Of a stretch of 64,000 bases of DNA, positions 35,892 through 49,471 are shown piece after piece. Within the stretch, counting starts at the first letter, position 1; each line of letters starts with the position of its first letter. The notes beneath the pieces are model-generated. The model was not told the DNA's origin, made no database searches, and was given only the letters and a program-made list of their open reading frames with translations. The stretch is from Straminergon stramineum (Eukaryota > Streptophyta > Bryopsida > Hypnales > Calliergonaceae). The position numbers were made by a program, and so were the translations under genes. The DNA lies in assembly GCA_963920665.1 (NCBI GenBank), contig OY987267.1, positions 17,732,001 through 17,796,000 on the forward strand. Reading direction: 5' to 3'.

Positions 35892-38518
35892 ATGGCCGAC
35901 CATGAGGATTTCGACGACGATCTGCTTGACAGTACGTTGCTCTCCGATCTCCTGTCCCGTGTGTCGTTATATACAACCTCAGTGTTATTGCTGGAGCTTT
36001 TTTTCAGGTCTTTTCGTAGGGTTTGGGGTTCACAATTGCTTGGAAATAAGGGGTTTGGGATTCTCTGTTGTTTCTGCCGTCGGATTTTGTTTAAATTGGA
36101 GATTCTCTAGAGATTTACTCGGATATTGGAAGAATTCGTAGGCGAATTCCATTTCTTTCAATTCTTTTGGTTTCAAGTCGTAATTTAACAGTTGTCTGAT
36201 AGTGAGTTTGCTTTTATCCTGTCTCGATACGATTAGATCACTGTTAGTACCTGTCTCCTCCTTATGAAACGGAGAGATGTGTCACGTCGGACGTGACTTC
36301 AACTGGAAACTGATTGAAGGCTTTAGGAGTGTCTGGAGAAGGAAAATATTGATTATGCCGCATTAGTTCCCTGTTTGCCGCTAATGTCACGTACTGCTTT
36401 ACTTTGATGAGATTCGCGCTTTCGTACGAAAGATTTTCCTCCTCTTTTCTGTTTGCACTCCCCGAGGTAGCGTTGTTTAATATTTATGTGTCACAACGAG
36501 TTGCGTGACCCGGAATTGAGGAATTATATTGCGATCAGAGAGAATGAGCAAGTTGCTGAGTGGAGGATCGGATTAGGGTTTGAGTTTGCTTAGTATGGCG
36601 TGAGCAATTGCGCTGCTCGATGTCTTGTTTTATGCCCTATGCCGTGCGCGATTTCACAATATATGAATGCGTAACACCTGTTAGGAGATTAATTCTGTCC
36701 GTTAACTAGAGCAAAGAGTATGACTGTTGTTTTGTTGCAGAAATGGACTTGCAGAGTTCATTCCGTTTGCGGCGTTCTGGCAAGTTCAGTTGGTCTAAAA
36801 CATTATTTCATTTTCTTTCTCATTGACACGCTTGTTGCTTTTGCAGGTGCTTTAGACGACTTCCGTGGAGTAGGTGGCTTAGGCCTAAAGTAAGATGACT
36901 TTTCCCGCTCCCCTTGGATTCGTACGTCCTTTCTTTCAGATGATTTCATGGCGTATTTTAACGAGGTCTATTTTGTAATTCTGCGCACAATTTGTCCTCC
37001 AGTATGTTATGTTATGCCTGGAATTTACCTTTCCGCACACGACCAGCTCATTTTGTCTAATGGGAACAGATTTCTGCTCTACTCATTATCCAGTTATGGG
37101 GTTTTCTTATGCATTTCTGTTCTTTTTTTCCTTTGTACTTCAAGTCATTATTAGAAATACATTCTAATGCATTTGACAGTTCAGACACTTGATCAAAGTT
37201 ATGTAGTAATTGGGCGAATCCTTGCATTATAACCAAGGTTTGTTATAAAGTCTATTCCTCATCATAAAATGTAGTGTCTGGTAAAATTTGATATCTGAGG
37301 TGCTCATTAATAACGGGATATTTCTGTATACTGATATTGAAACATTATTTCAGGTCAGAATCAGTCCCAGTGTCACAACCTGGTCTCTCTCTGTCAAGTG
37401 TGGCTAAGGAGCCTGCGCTAGGAAAAGGATTGGGAACTGGTTTACCATCATTGACATCGGGAAAGAAGAAATCGGGTGGTAAAGGATCTAAAGATAAATA
37501 TGCTGCCGGCCAAGCTGCCCCAGCCAACAGGGGTCTTGACACGGAGGCCAACTTGTCAGCAACTCTGGAGAGATTGGCTGAACAAACACGGCATACAGTA
37601 GAAAGTATAGATACGCCTTCTGTTGGTGCCGACGACATGGAAAGTTTCGTCAAGCAATTTGAAGCTCTTGGCGGAAGTCAGGTTCTCTTGAAACTCGACC
37701 TCTTTGTGCTCTTGGGGCTCTTCCTTCAAAGGATGCACTTTCTCGCGTTTCCAAGATGGACTATCCTCACATATGCAATCTGTCCTTGATATGCGGATGT
37801 AACGCAAAGGCAGGCTTGTAGTCTTATCCCTTCATTTGTTTGTGCACGCACAGGATATGCAGGGCTTGATGGATACCATGATGCGGCAGCTTCTTTCCAA
37901 GGAAGTATTATATGAGCCAATGAAAGAGATAGGTGATAGGTACCCGGAATGGCTGGAGTCACATAAGGCGGAGCTTAGTAGTGAGGACACCGCACGCTAC
38001 AAAAGACAGTATGATTTTATCAAACAGCTGTGCTATGTTTATGAAACCACACCGGATGATTTTCAAAAAGTCGTGGATCTTATGCAGAATATGCAAGACT
38101 GTGGCCAACCTCCTCCAGATATTGTTCGCGAGCTCGCTCCTGGCCTTGAACTTGGAGAGGATGGTTTGCCAATGTGTGTTTTCTTCTCTGAGCTCATCCT
38201 TGCATTTGGAACCTAGACTCTTTCTATAGGTTGATGGCGGACTGGTTCTGCTGCAGTCTGTTAAAGCTGATATCATCTGATCCTGAAAGTCTACTTTGAT
38301 TTTCACTCTATTGTTGAAATTGTATCGATTAGGAGGCTGATGCTTCATTTTTTGCATCTTGGATATGTATGTTGCTAGGAGATGTCTGGCTATATATGTA
38401 ACTATGGAAATATTAGTACTCACTATGTCTGGTTCAATGCAGGCTCCCCGATTTTTCAGGAGTAGGTGCACTTGGTGAAGGTGGTCCAGGTGGTCCAGGA
38501 AATTGCAGCATCATGTAA
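35892..38518 (+). CDS. PEX19: PEX19, peroxisomal membrane protein import receptor
   Basis: PEX19 is a cytosolic chaperone that binds peroxisomal membrane proteins and docks on PEX3. Exons: 35892-35931, 36847-36889, 37354-37681, 37854-38173, 38443-38518. GT-AG borders and phases close to 268 residues, slightly longer than typical plant PEX19. Visible features are the acidic N-terminus DDDLLDSALDDF (PEX3-binding end), a low-complexity GSKDK linker, FVKQFEALGGSQDMQGLMDTM, and the helical cargo-binding core (EVLYEPMKEIGDRYPEWL, YKRQYDFIKQLCYVYE). It ends GGPGNCSIM, so Cys265-Ser-Ile-Met is a CaaX box for farnesylation. The first coding exon is only 40 bases and is followed by a 0.9-kb intron. A frame-compatible pseudo-exon near 36741 was left out because it breaks the conserved LLDSALDDF. 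Confidence 0.95.
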
Positions 38519-40610
38519 TTGATGGAAGGTAGAAGTTTAGAGACAAAGACTCTTTGACAATGTAGTAGCTGATGGAAGCAAGAAGTGAGCTGTGAATCAG
38601 AGTTCATTTGCTGCATCAATGATATCTGGCCGCAGAGTCTCATATCCTGCATTTCATAGTCTGAATTGGCACAGAACTATAATGATTTTAGTTGTGTTCA
38701 TTCGCTTTACATGTGATGATCGGGACTTCATCTTAGCATGCGCGGAGAGTCATGTAGTTCAAGGTGTTTAGGAAATTTGGTAATATTGTACACAGATGTG
38801 TACAGAGTCAATTGTTCATTCTGTGGGTTTTTACATCCCCGAGTTTTGAAGAATTTTTGGATATAGTTTGAAAATTTTGATAGTTATATTTTCTGTGCAC
38901 TGCTTATCTTGTTTCGTGTTTTGTAAAAGTAACTTGACTTGAATGCGAAAATACTCCATGGCATCAGTCACACTTCTGGAAAGCAATTATCGCCTATACT
39001 TTTGTGAATAGCGATCCACTTTCATGCAGAAAATCAATGCTCGTTTCTTTTCATAGTTGTTTATCTAATCCTGTCGTTCTAGTCATGTTATGTCAATATT
39101 TTCGGCAAGACTTTTAGTGACTGGCCATGCGGCTGACGGTCTACGTTAGAACGATGGGGATTATTCTCCATGATTGTTCTCTATCGATGTTTTCTCCATC
39201 GCTTATCGACATCTCGATTGTTACATTTCCTTACTTGTCCGTGAGCGAGGGTACATGTCAGACCAATGTTCTCATATCTAACAAAGGATGCTGATATTAA
39301 GCTTATCATATGGGTGGCTTTTTGCCAATATAACTAAACGAATCAATTGGTAGGAGTGGAAGTTGAGTGGAGTATCTGACGTGGCAGGCAGCGACCTATT
39401 GACTGGTAGTAGCTAGCATTACTAACAGAATTTAGTTAGTTATTCGTGTGCAGAATCAACTGGCTCCGACATGCTTGAAGCGACGGTTACGATCAATATC
39501 TTGATACATGCACGGCTAAGATCTGCAGACCTGTTGGAAGTCTTCGATGATGATTCAAACACGGAAGAGTTATTTGTGAGTGCACAGAACCCTAGCTCTT
39601 CTTTTGTCATCAGTTTCTGAGCACTCGGGAGGATCTGCATTTTGCGGTCTGATCAAGAGTTATCTTCTCACGTCAGTTTCTGATGGTGTTGAGAAGCAAA
39701 CAATTGCCTATTATGGTCGATTGCCGGCTTTCAGAGTACCGGTAGTTTATAATCTCATATATCACTGCTCCACCCGCCGCTTAAGGAGAGCAGGAGCTTT
39801 TCTTCAATCAATGTTATTCATTATGTACCAGAATGATTCGATGTGTTGACGGTTTCAGGTAACACTACGATCCGTCGGTTATTCTTTAATTTGATTATTA
39901 ATGAAAGGACAAGGGTACGAATGCTAGGCATTTTGTTACGGAATCAGTAGGACGGCTGAAGAGAAACTTGATCCCCAATTCCCACTTTTCTTGGCAAGCC
40001 CTAGCACAACAATCCCGTCATATTTATGATGTCATGTGAAATGTTTTAATTGCAGAGTTCTTGGCCTGTAAGAGCACGTGTAGAAATTTCAAACTCTCTG
40101 CGTTGGTCCACATAGACCTCTCCGCCATGTCAATGAACGATTAACGTTAAAGGAATCAGCTAGTTCAGCTCTTCAGAAACTTCTTGATCATGGATTGCAG
40201 ATCTTGGAATTTGTGTGTTCTTCCTCATCATGTAGGATAGAAGTGCAATTGCTCTCTTACGTACGAATCCCTAAACTTGTAGAGTTGCCTGCATTAGTGA
40301 AGTCAGATGTATTGATAATTTTTCTGAAGCCCATACTCAAAATGTTCAATTCTTTTTGTTGAAAGTCTGCACCACAAGCTACTACCGTTAGTTTCTAAAC
40401 CTAGCATATGACTCCAATTTCAGATCAGAGTTGACATTTGAAGTGTAGGGGCATTTTCAATCAACTCTGCATTTATTTCTGACGCGGTTGTGCGAGATAT
40501 CTTATAAATCCTTGCAATTGTTTCGTGGTAGGCGCAGGACACAAGATTGCCAGTTGAACTTTGATTGAGCATCGGGGTTAGGTTGAAGAGAGGATCCCAA
40601 ACTGCCCATT
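38519..40610. other. PEX19 3' flank and upstream region of a small gene
   Basis: Sequence is balanced in composition. An open stretch near 39454-39572 lies between an acceptor-like TGTGCAG and a donor-like GTGAGT and is open on both strands, but it matches no family I know. It could be a leader exon of the small gene at 40611 or an unrelated remnant. Confidence 0.35.
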
Positions 40611-40790
40611 ATGGCGAAGAAGTCTTGGGATGCTTTGATGAACATACTTCCGAAGGCCTTAAGGCCACAGAACCGCGACATGGAGGCGATGGTGCTTTGG
40701 AGTGTCGCCTCTGTGGTGGGCACATTTTGGCTTATCCAACCTTGGGATTGGCTCAGTGAGCAGATCTTTGGTCCCGAGGAGAAGAAATGA
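40611..40790 (+). CDS. Small single-span membrane protein, 59 residues, function unknown
   Basis: This is a complete frame from ATG 40611 to TGA 40788. The N-terminus is basic and amphipathic (MAKKSWDALMNILPKALRP). One hydrophobic span runs from about residue 27 to 42 (MVLWSVASVVGTFWLI). A Trp-rich turn (PWDWL) and a charged C-terminus ending EEKK follow. The layout resembles small accessory subunits of mitochondrial inner-membrane or import complexes, but I cannot match it to one. Balanced codon use and the even composition of the region favour a real gene. It is too short for certainty. Confidence 0.55.
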   Translation: MAKKSWDALMNILPKALRPQNRDMEAMVLWSVASVVGTFWLIQPWDWLSEQIFGPEEKK

Positions 40791-41850
40791 GCCTCTTCAG
40801 CAGGTCTCCCTGCAACAAATCTTGCAAGAAGTCTGAAGGGTACTGTAAATTGGTGCAGAGGCAGGCGCTGGCCGTGTCAAAGAATAAGGTTTTCGGTGGT
40901 AGTGACGTAGTGATTCCAAACCTCAGGTTGCCTTTTCCGGTAAACGCAATGTCTGATAGAATGGAAGTATATTTGGTCCTTGTATGGGGTATTTTTGCTT
41001 TATCAGAATAGCTTCAAGTTACTTAATTTCAAGTAGTATTACTGATATATGCAGTTGTGTAGACAAGGTTGAAGAGCATGGTTATTGCAGTTTTTGGAAT
41101 TAGTCGGAGAGGCTGACCCAACTCTTCAGAAATAAAGTGATGTTTCTCTACAAGCTCTATTCACAGCAGTCGTATCCATTGTTTGTTCATTGTTTCTTCT
41201 TTTCTCTAATTTTAATGCAACTTATTTTAAGCACAAAATAGAGTTATCCTTTTAAATATCTCTAGTTTTCATGTTGTGTTTTTCTGTTGACCTCCTGGTT
41301 GTTTATTTAAATAATAATCAATTTTATATGTTTCACCATTCTCAACTAATTAAATTTAGTTTGTAAATCAATATAAACATTGGAGGTATTGTAGAACTTA
41401 GAAGTTGATCATGAGTTTTTCAAATTTTTCAAATTGCATAACTAAGAAAATAGTAGATTAATTACAAATGAACATTATATTACATTATATTTCAAAGCCC
41501 TCCTAAGTAATGTGTTGGACAAATTCTAAAGTAATTAGGAAGATTAAACAAAAGCAAAGTTTGAAATTCAATATGACTTCATTCAATTTAAATTGAGTTT
41601 CATGATCCATTTTTCTATCAATCTTCTCTAATTCTATGTTTACTATCTATTTAGTTTTTTTAAATAACATAATTAAAAAATAATTTTTCTATTTTCTAAA
41701 ATATGGAATAAAAGAATTTGGAAATTAATTAATTTGAGAAAAATTAAGTCAAACGAAAATAAGTTTAATTTTAAAATGTGTAATTTAAAAAAATAAAAAA
41801 TCCTTTTAAAAATATGAAGAGTCCTAGATTTGTGAAATATGGTTCTAATT
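40791..41850. other. Flank turning into AT-rich spacer
   Basis: The first 400 bases are balanced and may be the 3' UTR of the small gene. After about 41200 the sequence is strongly AT-rich with no supported gene. Confidence 0.4.
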
Positions 41851-41854
41851 TTGA

Positions 41855-42330
41855 TAAGTGCCCAAGGCACCATATTTTGGTGTTCAAACAAAACCTCAAT
41901 GTAAATAAAATCTTAAATAAGCACTATATTTAGTCATGTGTTTTTATTTTAGTTAAATAACCTATAAAATTTATAGTGGCATTAACATCAAAATCTGTTT
42001 TTGAAAAAAATTGTTTATGGTTTTTCTATTTAAGATTTTGTGCAAGAATGTGCATTGCAAATCTTGATTTTAAAGCATTAAGGGCTCTTAGACATGAATT
42101 TCAAATGCACTAGATTAGAGGGAAAAAGTCACTTTGGAAATTCATTAAGAAAAGCTTTAGAGCAAATTTTGAGAAACCATCAAGTGATGATAGTTATACA
42201 TGTTATGTTCTTTAACTTCATATTTTATTCATGACTGAAATTTTAGATTTGGCATGTCAAAAAAGGATTGAAAGTCATCAATTCAATTTCAAGTATTTAA
42301 TCCCCTCATGATCAAACATTGTAATCTTTC
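41855..42330 (+). repeat. Family B repeat, copy 1
   Basis: This block aligns with 55047-55510: shared words include AAGGCACCATATTTTGG/GAGGCACCAAATTTTGG, AGATTTTGTGCAAG, CATTGCAAATCTTGATTTT and GAGCAAA/CACTAGA runs in the same order. Similarity by eye is roughly 70-75 percent. Ends are not preserved in this copy. Confidence 0.65.
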
Positions 42331-42780
42331 AATCTGTAAGTGATGACATTGATATGTTTTCCTTAGTGATCCACAAAACATCTACTTTAAAATTGTATGG
42401 TTACAATTCAAAAAAGCTTGATAAATCTTAGCAAATCCTTGGCTTTTTGTTTAGTTTTGAGTAAATATGAAGGAGCTCAAAAAAGACCATGGGCACTAAA
42501 GCATTACATTACTACCACACAATACATGAATTCAAGATTAAACTCCTTAAATTTTGCTTTATATTCAAGAAATTTCTTAAGATAAAATATATTGTATCAT
42601 TGCTAACTAAGTAACTATTAAATCAATATAGTATTGATAGATTTACAATTAAATATGGAAAATTGTTTCTTAGACTATCAAACAATTGGTGTATGTTGCA
42701 CATTAAAATACAATTATTGCAGTGAAAACCTTTTCATCAAGCACATAAACTAGCTATCAAATTGCTTTGTATACTTACAA
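42331..42780. other. AT-rich spacer
   Basis: No gene or clear repeat border is seen. The stretch joins the family B copy to the inverted-repeat cluster. Confidence 0.4.
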
Positions 42781-44510
42781 AAATTGTCATATCTACTTTA
42801 GGAATTATAGATTTTCAACAAAATTTGGATGTGTTGTAGTACAAGAAATACACTTGCATAAAATAAAATTACTATTTTTTTAAGAATTTAATCATAATTA
42901 TTAGTGAATTTTTTTTCATACAAGTAATTATTTTTTCAAGATTTTTTATTAAGTGGAATGACATATCTTATAATTCACTCCAAAAATCTCCCAAAAGTTA
43001 TAAAAATAATATATAAACTTTTTTAAAGATTTATAATTTACTCCAAAAAAATATTTTGAGAGTTTTTATTTTTTGACAATTTTTCGGACACCTTATAATT
43101 TACTCCAAAAATCTCTCTAAATTGTAGAAAATTTATCAGTAATATTTCACTCAATAAAATTTTACATTTAAAACTAATAAACATGATTAAATATTTTAAA
43201 AATAAAAAATTGTTAAATTATTTTTGAAAAATTAATTCATAAAAGATGGTTATTTGAACTTCATCATGTGTAAAATTTGTTGAAAAAAAAATCTAATTTT
43301 TCAATTAGATATGGCAATTTTTTGAAGTATACAAATATTCATGAGAGCCACCATCTAGGGTATAAGAGACTATTACCATCTACTTCAACAAATTTTTATA
43401 CTTTGATGGGGAATCAATACATGAGACTATTTTTACACATAGGCAATTGAAAATCCAAAGTTTAAAAAAAATCCAAATTTATGCATTTGTAAGAAGATAC
43501 AATGAATTAGTTTTAAAATTAACTATAGGATGTACTCTAAATCATTTATTCATATATTGGAATGTATTTAAAACATTTATGTATACTTCAATTTACAAAA
43601 GAAAATTTACAAAACTTGTTTGAAAATGATTGTTTAAATGATAATTTCTGTACTTGCACATTGTACACTAAATATTTAGTTCTACTTCCATACATTTAAA
43701 ACGATTTTGTATATAGTAGCTCTTAAAATGTTTGCATACTTATAAATCAGTTAAAACTTGCCATAACTAATTGATTAATTGGAGATTTTCAACAAAATTT
43801 GGATATATTGTGGTCTAAGTAACAAACTTGCATAAATAAATATTTTAATTTTCTAAAATAATATTCTACTTTTGAAGAATTTAATCAAATTTATTAGTGA
43901 AAAAACTTGTAATACAAGTACTTCTTTCTAAGATTCTATAATAAGTAGAATGGCAATTCTTTCTAGAATGTCTATTAAGAATTTCACAGATTATAAAATT
44001 TTATGGAGTGAAATAATATTGACAAAAATATGATTCTGAATAATTTTTTTTATAATTTATTCCAAAAATCTGAAAAAATTGTGGAAATTTTGAAAAGTAT
44101 ATAATTATTTATACATGATTTTTCATGTTTTGGGGAGATTTTTGAAGTGAATTAGAAGAATATAACCATTCGCAGTCATATTTGAATCATTAATATTTCA
44201 CATAGTAAAACTTTATAATTTGTGAATTTCTTATTAAAAATTCTAATAAGAATTCTCATCTCACTTGCTATGAAGTCTTGAAAAAAATTTACTTGTATGA
44301 AAAGTTTTTTTCACTAATAAATTTGATGAAATAATTAAAAAATTAAAAAAATTTGGAAACAAATTTGAAAAATCATTTTATACATTTCAAGTGTGTTACT
44401 TGTACTTGAAGTTCAACATGTCCATTTTTGTTGAAAAATCAAATTTCTCAATTCATTATAGCAATTTTTGAAGTATATAATTATTACTTATGAGAGCCAT
44501 AGTAAATTAA
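42780..44510. repeat. Cluster of AT-rich repeats in alternating orientation
   Basis: A unit with the words TTTTCAACAAAATTTGGAT, TTATTAGTGAA, CATACAAGTAA and TTCAAGAT occurs on the plus strand at about 42810-43020 and 43785-44085. It occurs on the minus strand at about 43100-43330 and 44105-44480. The second pair forms an imperfect inverted repeat with arms of about 300 bases. A single related copy lies at 12540-12705. No coding frame is present. Confidence 0.55.
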
Positions 44511-47340
44511 TAAAAATTAATTAGAAAAAAAATCAAATATTCCATGTAAAAGTAGAAGTACATCATCAAAGACTCCATCTTTTAAGAATCAAATGACTTT
44601 TGGGTGATTGCATGAAACACTTGTCCTATTTTCCATCACACGGTCAATGTAGAAGTTGTTTTGCACCATAAGTATTGCAAAAAATTATTGAATGAACATG
44701 AAATTTAGAAGTAAGCTTTCTACAACAATAGAAAGTGTATTCGAATTATTTGAATTTTTCCTTAATTATTTCAATTGGTGAGATTGAATTTGAAATATAT
44801 GTTTTATGTACAATTTTGGTATTTTTTAGTCTTATTGAGTACCTTTCTTGAAGAGTTACATTGTCAAATTTAGTAGGCTATCTCTTCTAATAGAAATACA
44901 TCTTCTTAGGAGAGGGATTTCCAAAAGCATGTTCCAAGTGTGTTTTGCATAGGCCTAAAGAGTGCTATATTCAGGTTGAATTTATCTTAAATGAAAAATG
45001 GTTTTTTAGTTCTAGCTTAGATCTTCCTTCTTTCCTCTTAGTTGGTAGCAATAGCTACTTTTAAGATAAAATTTTCCAGTGCATTTTCTAATTAAATAAA
45101 TAAATAAATGTGGAATTCTGATTTTCTACTAAAAATTGTAGCTTGTGGCCCAAAATAGTATTTTAGGGTACACAAGAAGACTCAATAGTACTATTAGGGT
45201 CCTATAGTGCTTTTAATCTACTATTGTAAATTTTTTTTATAGAAAATTAAGCATTGCCATCCATCCTTGCCATCTAATGATGAAGATCATGTGTTGTGGG
45301 AATACTAGATCTAAAATCTAATCAAACCGTCTAGATTTTATGTTCTATGCTTCTAATAGTACTAAAGGTGACTCATAGTACAAAAAGTATAAAAGGCTAA
45401 AAATAAAAAACGCAAAAAATAGTACAAGTGTTTCTTGCAATCACCCTTTATTTTCATTTATTCTTCTAGATGTTATAGAATTAATACATTGCATACAATA
45501 TTTATACTCGAAAGTCCAATTATTATGCACACTTTAATTGCCTAGGTCATGATAATTATGAACTTTAATTGCCATACTTTCATAAGTTGGTCAAATGGAC
45601 CAAACACACTAAATGTCAAAACATTTGTTAACTTTTTATATTTAAGTAATCAACTTAGGAAAATTACTAAACTTTGCCAATATAATTTTTAGAAGAATTG
45701 AAGTCAATATTTGAAGGAATTTTCTTGACAAAGAACTAGTTTATTATTTGATTTTGACCTAGAATTAGACATCATTTTTTTGGTGCACCCTATATTGAAA
45801 ATTGAAATTTAGCTCCAAAAATGGGTATATAAGATACCATTGGAAAAGTATTATTTGTCAATAGCTTTATTAATATGTCCAATTTGGATATAAACATTGC
45901 CCATGTGTCTCTATTAGAGAACTTATAACAATACTTTTAGAATCTTAGTACACTTGAGATTACTTTGACAACAAGGCAATCCTATTATTTTACCTTTTTA
46001 CTTCCTATAGTTAACATAGAAGTTGTTAGTGATGTTTTTGTGTGCAACACATATATGAACACCTAATATCAATTCTACCTTGATATCAACACCTTATATA
46101 TGAGCATGAATAGGAGGTGAAGAAAAGCATGTTAAAATATTAGTAAAAGAAGCCATTGGTGAGTTAAAAATCATTAAACAAGTGTTGTTTTGTGAATTCA
46201 CCTTTTAGTACTAATTCATTGAATGTATACTTTTGAGCATGTATCTATACTTGATTACAAACACATGTATGGATGACTTTATTGTCAATTATTGATGCTC
46301 TTCTAGGAATGATGCACACTTGGGAAGCAAATATCTTTCTATTCTTGAGTTGTAGCTCTCTACTTTTCACCACACCCGTAGGAAAAGTAGAGTCCAATCC
46401 CTCATGGAATCTTGCACTTTCAATGGAATTCCCTGGAGGTAAAAATTTGACCATTACCTCATGAGAATTGAGTATTTTATGGTTTAGGATTACCTCATGG
46501 TAATGGGTTAATTAAAGAGCAACAAAATATCATGTAGTAATATAATTACATCACTATACAATATAATATAATGGAAACTATCACTATATAATTACATCAT
46601 TATACAATATACAAATATAGGCTATGTATATATTACAATATAGTACAATAGAAGAACATATTGTACATTTCACAAAAATCTATGTAGAACACTATATGGT
46701 TCTTCTACACAATGAAGTATATGTTGTATAACAACAAGAGAGAGACTTGACTATAATTATACTTCACAAGAGTTTCACCAAGGAAAATGCTTATAGAATA
46801 ATGTTCTCAACAAAAAAAACATGTTAAAATCAATTTTTTTGCAAATGTATTACCATGTGAGAAAGACACAAGAATTTCCCACATAGTGTTTGTTGAATTT
46901 GCACTTTACCACATAGTGAACTCATTTTGTTCTTTGAGGAATAGTGTAATTTGGGAAATGTAATACACTTTCCCCATTTTAGTGCATCAGATAAAGCTTG
47001 CTACCTTCCTTGTGACTACTCCTCTTCTAAATAACATTGTATAACCAGGCAATGGTCTTCCCTATGTTATTATGCTTTGCTAGAGACTTGGGAGGGACTC
47101 ATCTATTAATTTAAAAATTAGGGGTGGTTGAGGAGCCATACAAGACAATTTTGTTTACAAAAGTAGAGAGGTCCCTTTTTCAAAAGATGCAAAAGGGACC
47201 ACTACCTCATTGCTAAACAATATTACTGAGTACTAAGTATGTAATTACAAGAAACACACATCATTCCTTCATCCATCCAATTTTTTTTTGTTGAATAACA
47301 ACTTATGGGTGTGCATCCATACCTTAAGTTAGTTAGTTTG
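44511..47340. other. AT-rich spacer, no gene seen
   Basis: Only short frames without domains are present. Simple AT-rich runs (ACTATACAATATA-like) occur around 46540-46640. No RNA gene is recognised. Confidence 0.45.
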
Positions 47341-49471
47341 TTTTGTTTTGTTTGTTACGTTGAGATTTCCCGGACTGTGCATCCCTTGGCCGAGTGCTTG
47401 GAACTGTCAGAAAGCCCTCGGCGAGGAGGGGTGCATGGGCTTTTTTTCGTGACATTTGGGCCTATGGTGTGAAAGTCATTGAATTTTGAAGCTTTTGTGA
47501 ACCAAAAAATTAGAAAATTACTTTCACTTTGATTTTGACTCTGGCAACGGCACAGGGCACACTAGTATCTTCTTATGGGAAGTCGTTGCTTTGACTACTC
47601 AAAACATCTTCAATCTACGTCGACTTCGGCAACACCTGGATGCAGAAAAAGCAGATGGAAGCGACAGATAGAGTAGTCTACTGGACCGTACTGTGAATTT
47701 GTCCACTCTCGGCTTCTAGAAAGTCACCCTGCTGACCTTGCAGGTACAAAACCCTGCAGGTTTTTGACAACCTCTGCGAAAGGGAACATGAAAAATCCAC
47801 TGGGATGCGAGCAGGCAACTCACCGACCAAATAGTGAGTCACTGATTTTGTGGAAGCCTCGGTTCAACTGATCCATTCTATTGAAGAGAACTTGGCTCGG
47901 AAGATGCTGGCAACCACCAAACCCCGCGTAAGACTCCACCTGCTACATACAAAGGAATTGCATGAAGATGATGTGGCACAAGCAGGTGGTGCCACGTAAG
48001 CAGAAACAGCAACGGAATTAGCAAATGACGGAGTCGAATGGAACTCACAACAAACTTTTTATGTGGGCAGCAATGCAAGGATGGGCGCCACCGTTTTTTA
48101 TTTTATTTTTCTGTTTTTTGGCACGAACTTACTCCAAATTTTTTGTTCCAATGAATGCTCAGTCGCCATAAAGGACTTATACGACTTGGTGATGCCTCGG
48201 AGCCATTCTTTTCGCTCTCAATCCGGAACTACAGTAGGACGTGCAAGTAAATTAAATTGATATTTGTCGCACTCGTCAAAATAGTATGGTGACATCACCA
48301 TAATGCGAAGTCAATGCAGACGTGTCTAGTATTCTTTGGTCTAGAGGGAGAGGATTGTGATCCATAACATTCATGTGTTCAGAAAAAGTACAGTCACTCT
48401 CAGACATTTGCAATGCTAGATGACATATGTGAAATTTTGTCCAATAACCGTCTCAGGTTTCCGTCCTATCTCTCAATGGTTATCTAACTGCAGTACAGTG
48501 CTATACAAGTTGACTCGGCAACAAAAATGTGTCATTTTTTGGTTGCGAAGGAGAGTAAGAATTATAACCCGTTATTACATTCAACAAAAACTTACAATCT
48601 GATGACGCGAGCACGAAACTGTTATGAATGTTCTTGATTTATCCTGTTAATTTCGTGTTAATCAGAGTGTAAGTTTTTATTCACTCAAGAATACAACTTC
48701 GCAAGATGTCCTAAACCTTCGCAACCCTCATTACGAAGTTGTAACATACGTGAATTAGTGCAAGCTGAAATATCATTGCATATATAAAATTTAGAGTGAC
48801 ACACTAATAGGATTAAATCAGTATGGTCCATTCTCATCAAGAATGTGCCCGCTGATGAGTCCTCCGTCATCGCCATTCTTCATTTTCTAAAATAAAATAA
48901 AACAGGCAGAATTTACTGCACAAAGACGGAGAATATTGTGAATCACAAGGTGAAGGTGCCGAGAGATGATACCTGTGTGCACATGCACATATCTTATTAT
49001 GTGCCCCCTGTCTGCGATCATAATCCTCCGGAGCAGAATCCTGCGGAAAAGAGGATGGCGAATGGGGATAAGAAAATACAAGGATATTTGGCTGCTGTGG
49101 AAGGGGAAGACGGTAACCGCAATTGAGTGAATGCATGCCCGGAAAGACAATCACGAAACCCTTCTTGCTATACATCCTAATAAATTTCTGCGGAGTGGAT
49201 TCCCGGAAATGGCCCCTTCCACTCCCACGTCTATGAAGAATTGCCAACCAGGAGAACAATTACGGTTTCCCACATGCGAGATAAAGTCCAACCTCTTCTT
49301 GAGGTTAGCGTGAATTTACCTGGATTTTATAACATTCATGAGTAGAGCTGGTAATTGAAGATCTCATCGTTACATTAATCCTCTCCAGATATCTACTGTA
49401 CAGTAAGATCAGCTCATCTCTTGTAGCTAAGGCTTCAATCAAATTGAAAGTCAAGTCGTAGTCTCAAGGCG
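47341..49471. other. Balanced-GC intergenic stretch, no gene supported
   Basis: Composition rises to gene-like levels, but I find no frame with recognisable domains or a convincing exon chain. An imperfect hairpin lies at 47378-47437 (TGCATCCC and CCGAG paired with CTCGG and GGGGTGCA), followed shortly by a T7 run. Old gene fragments or unrecognised repeats are possible. Confidence 0.35.

Noticed and set aside
36741..36787. Possible extra PEX19 exon after TTGTTGCAG
   Set aside because: Including it inserts residues into the conserved LLDSALDDF motif; skipping it joins exon 1 directly and in phase.
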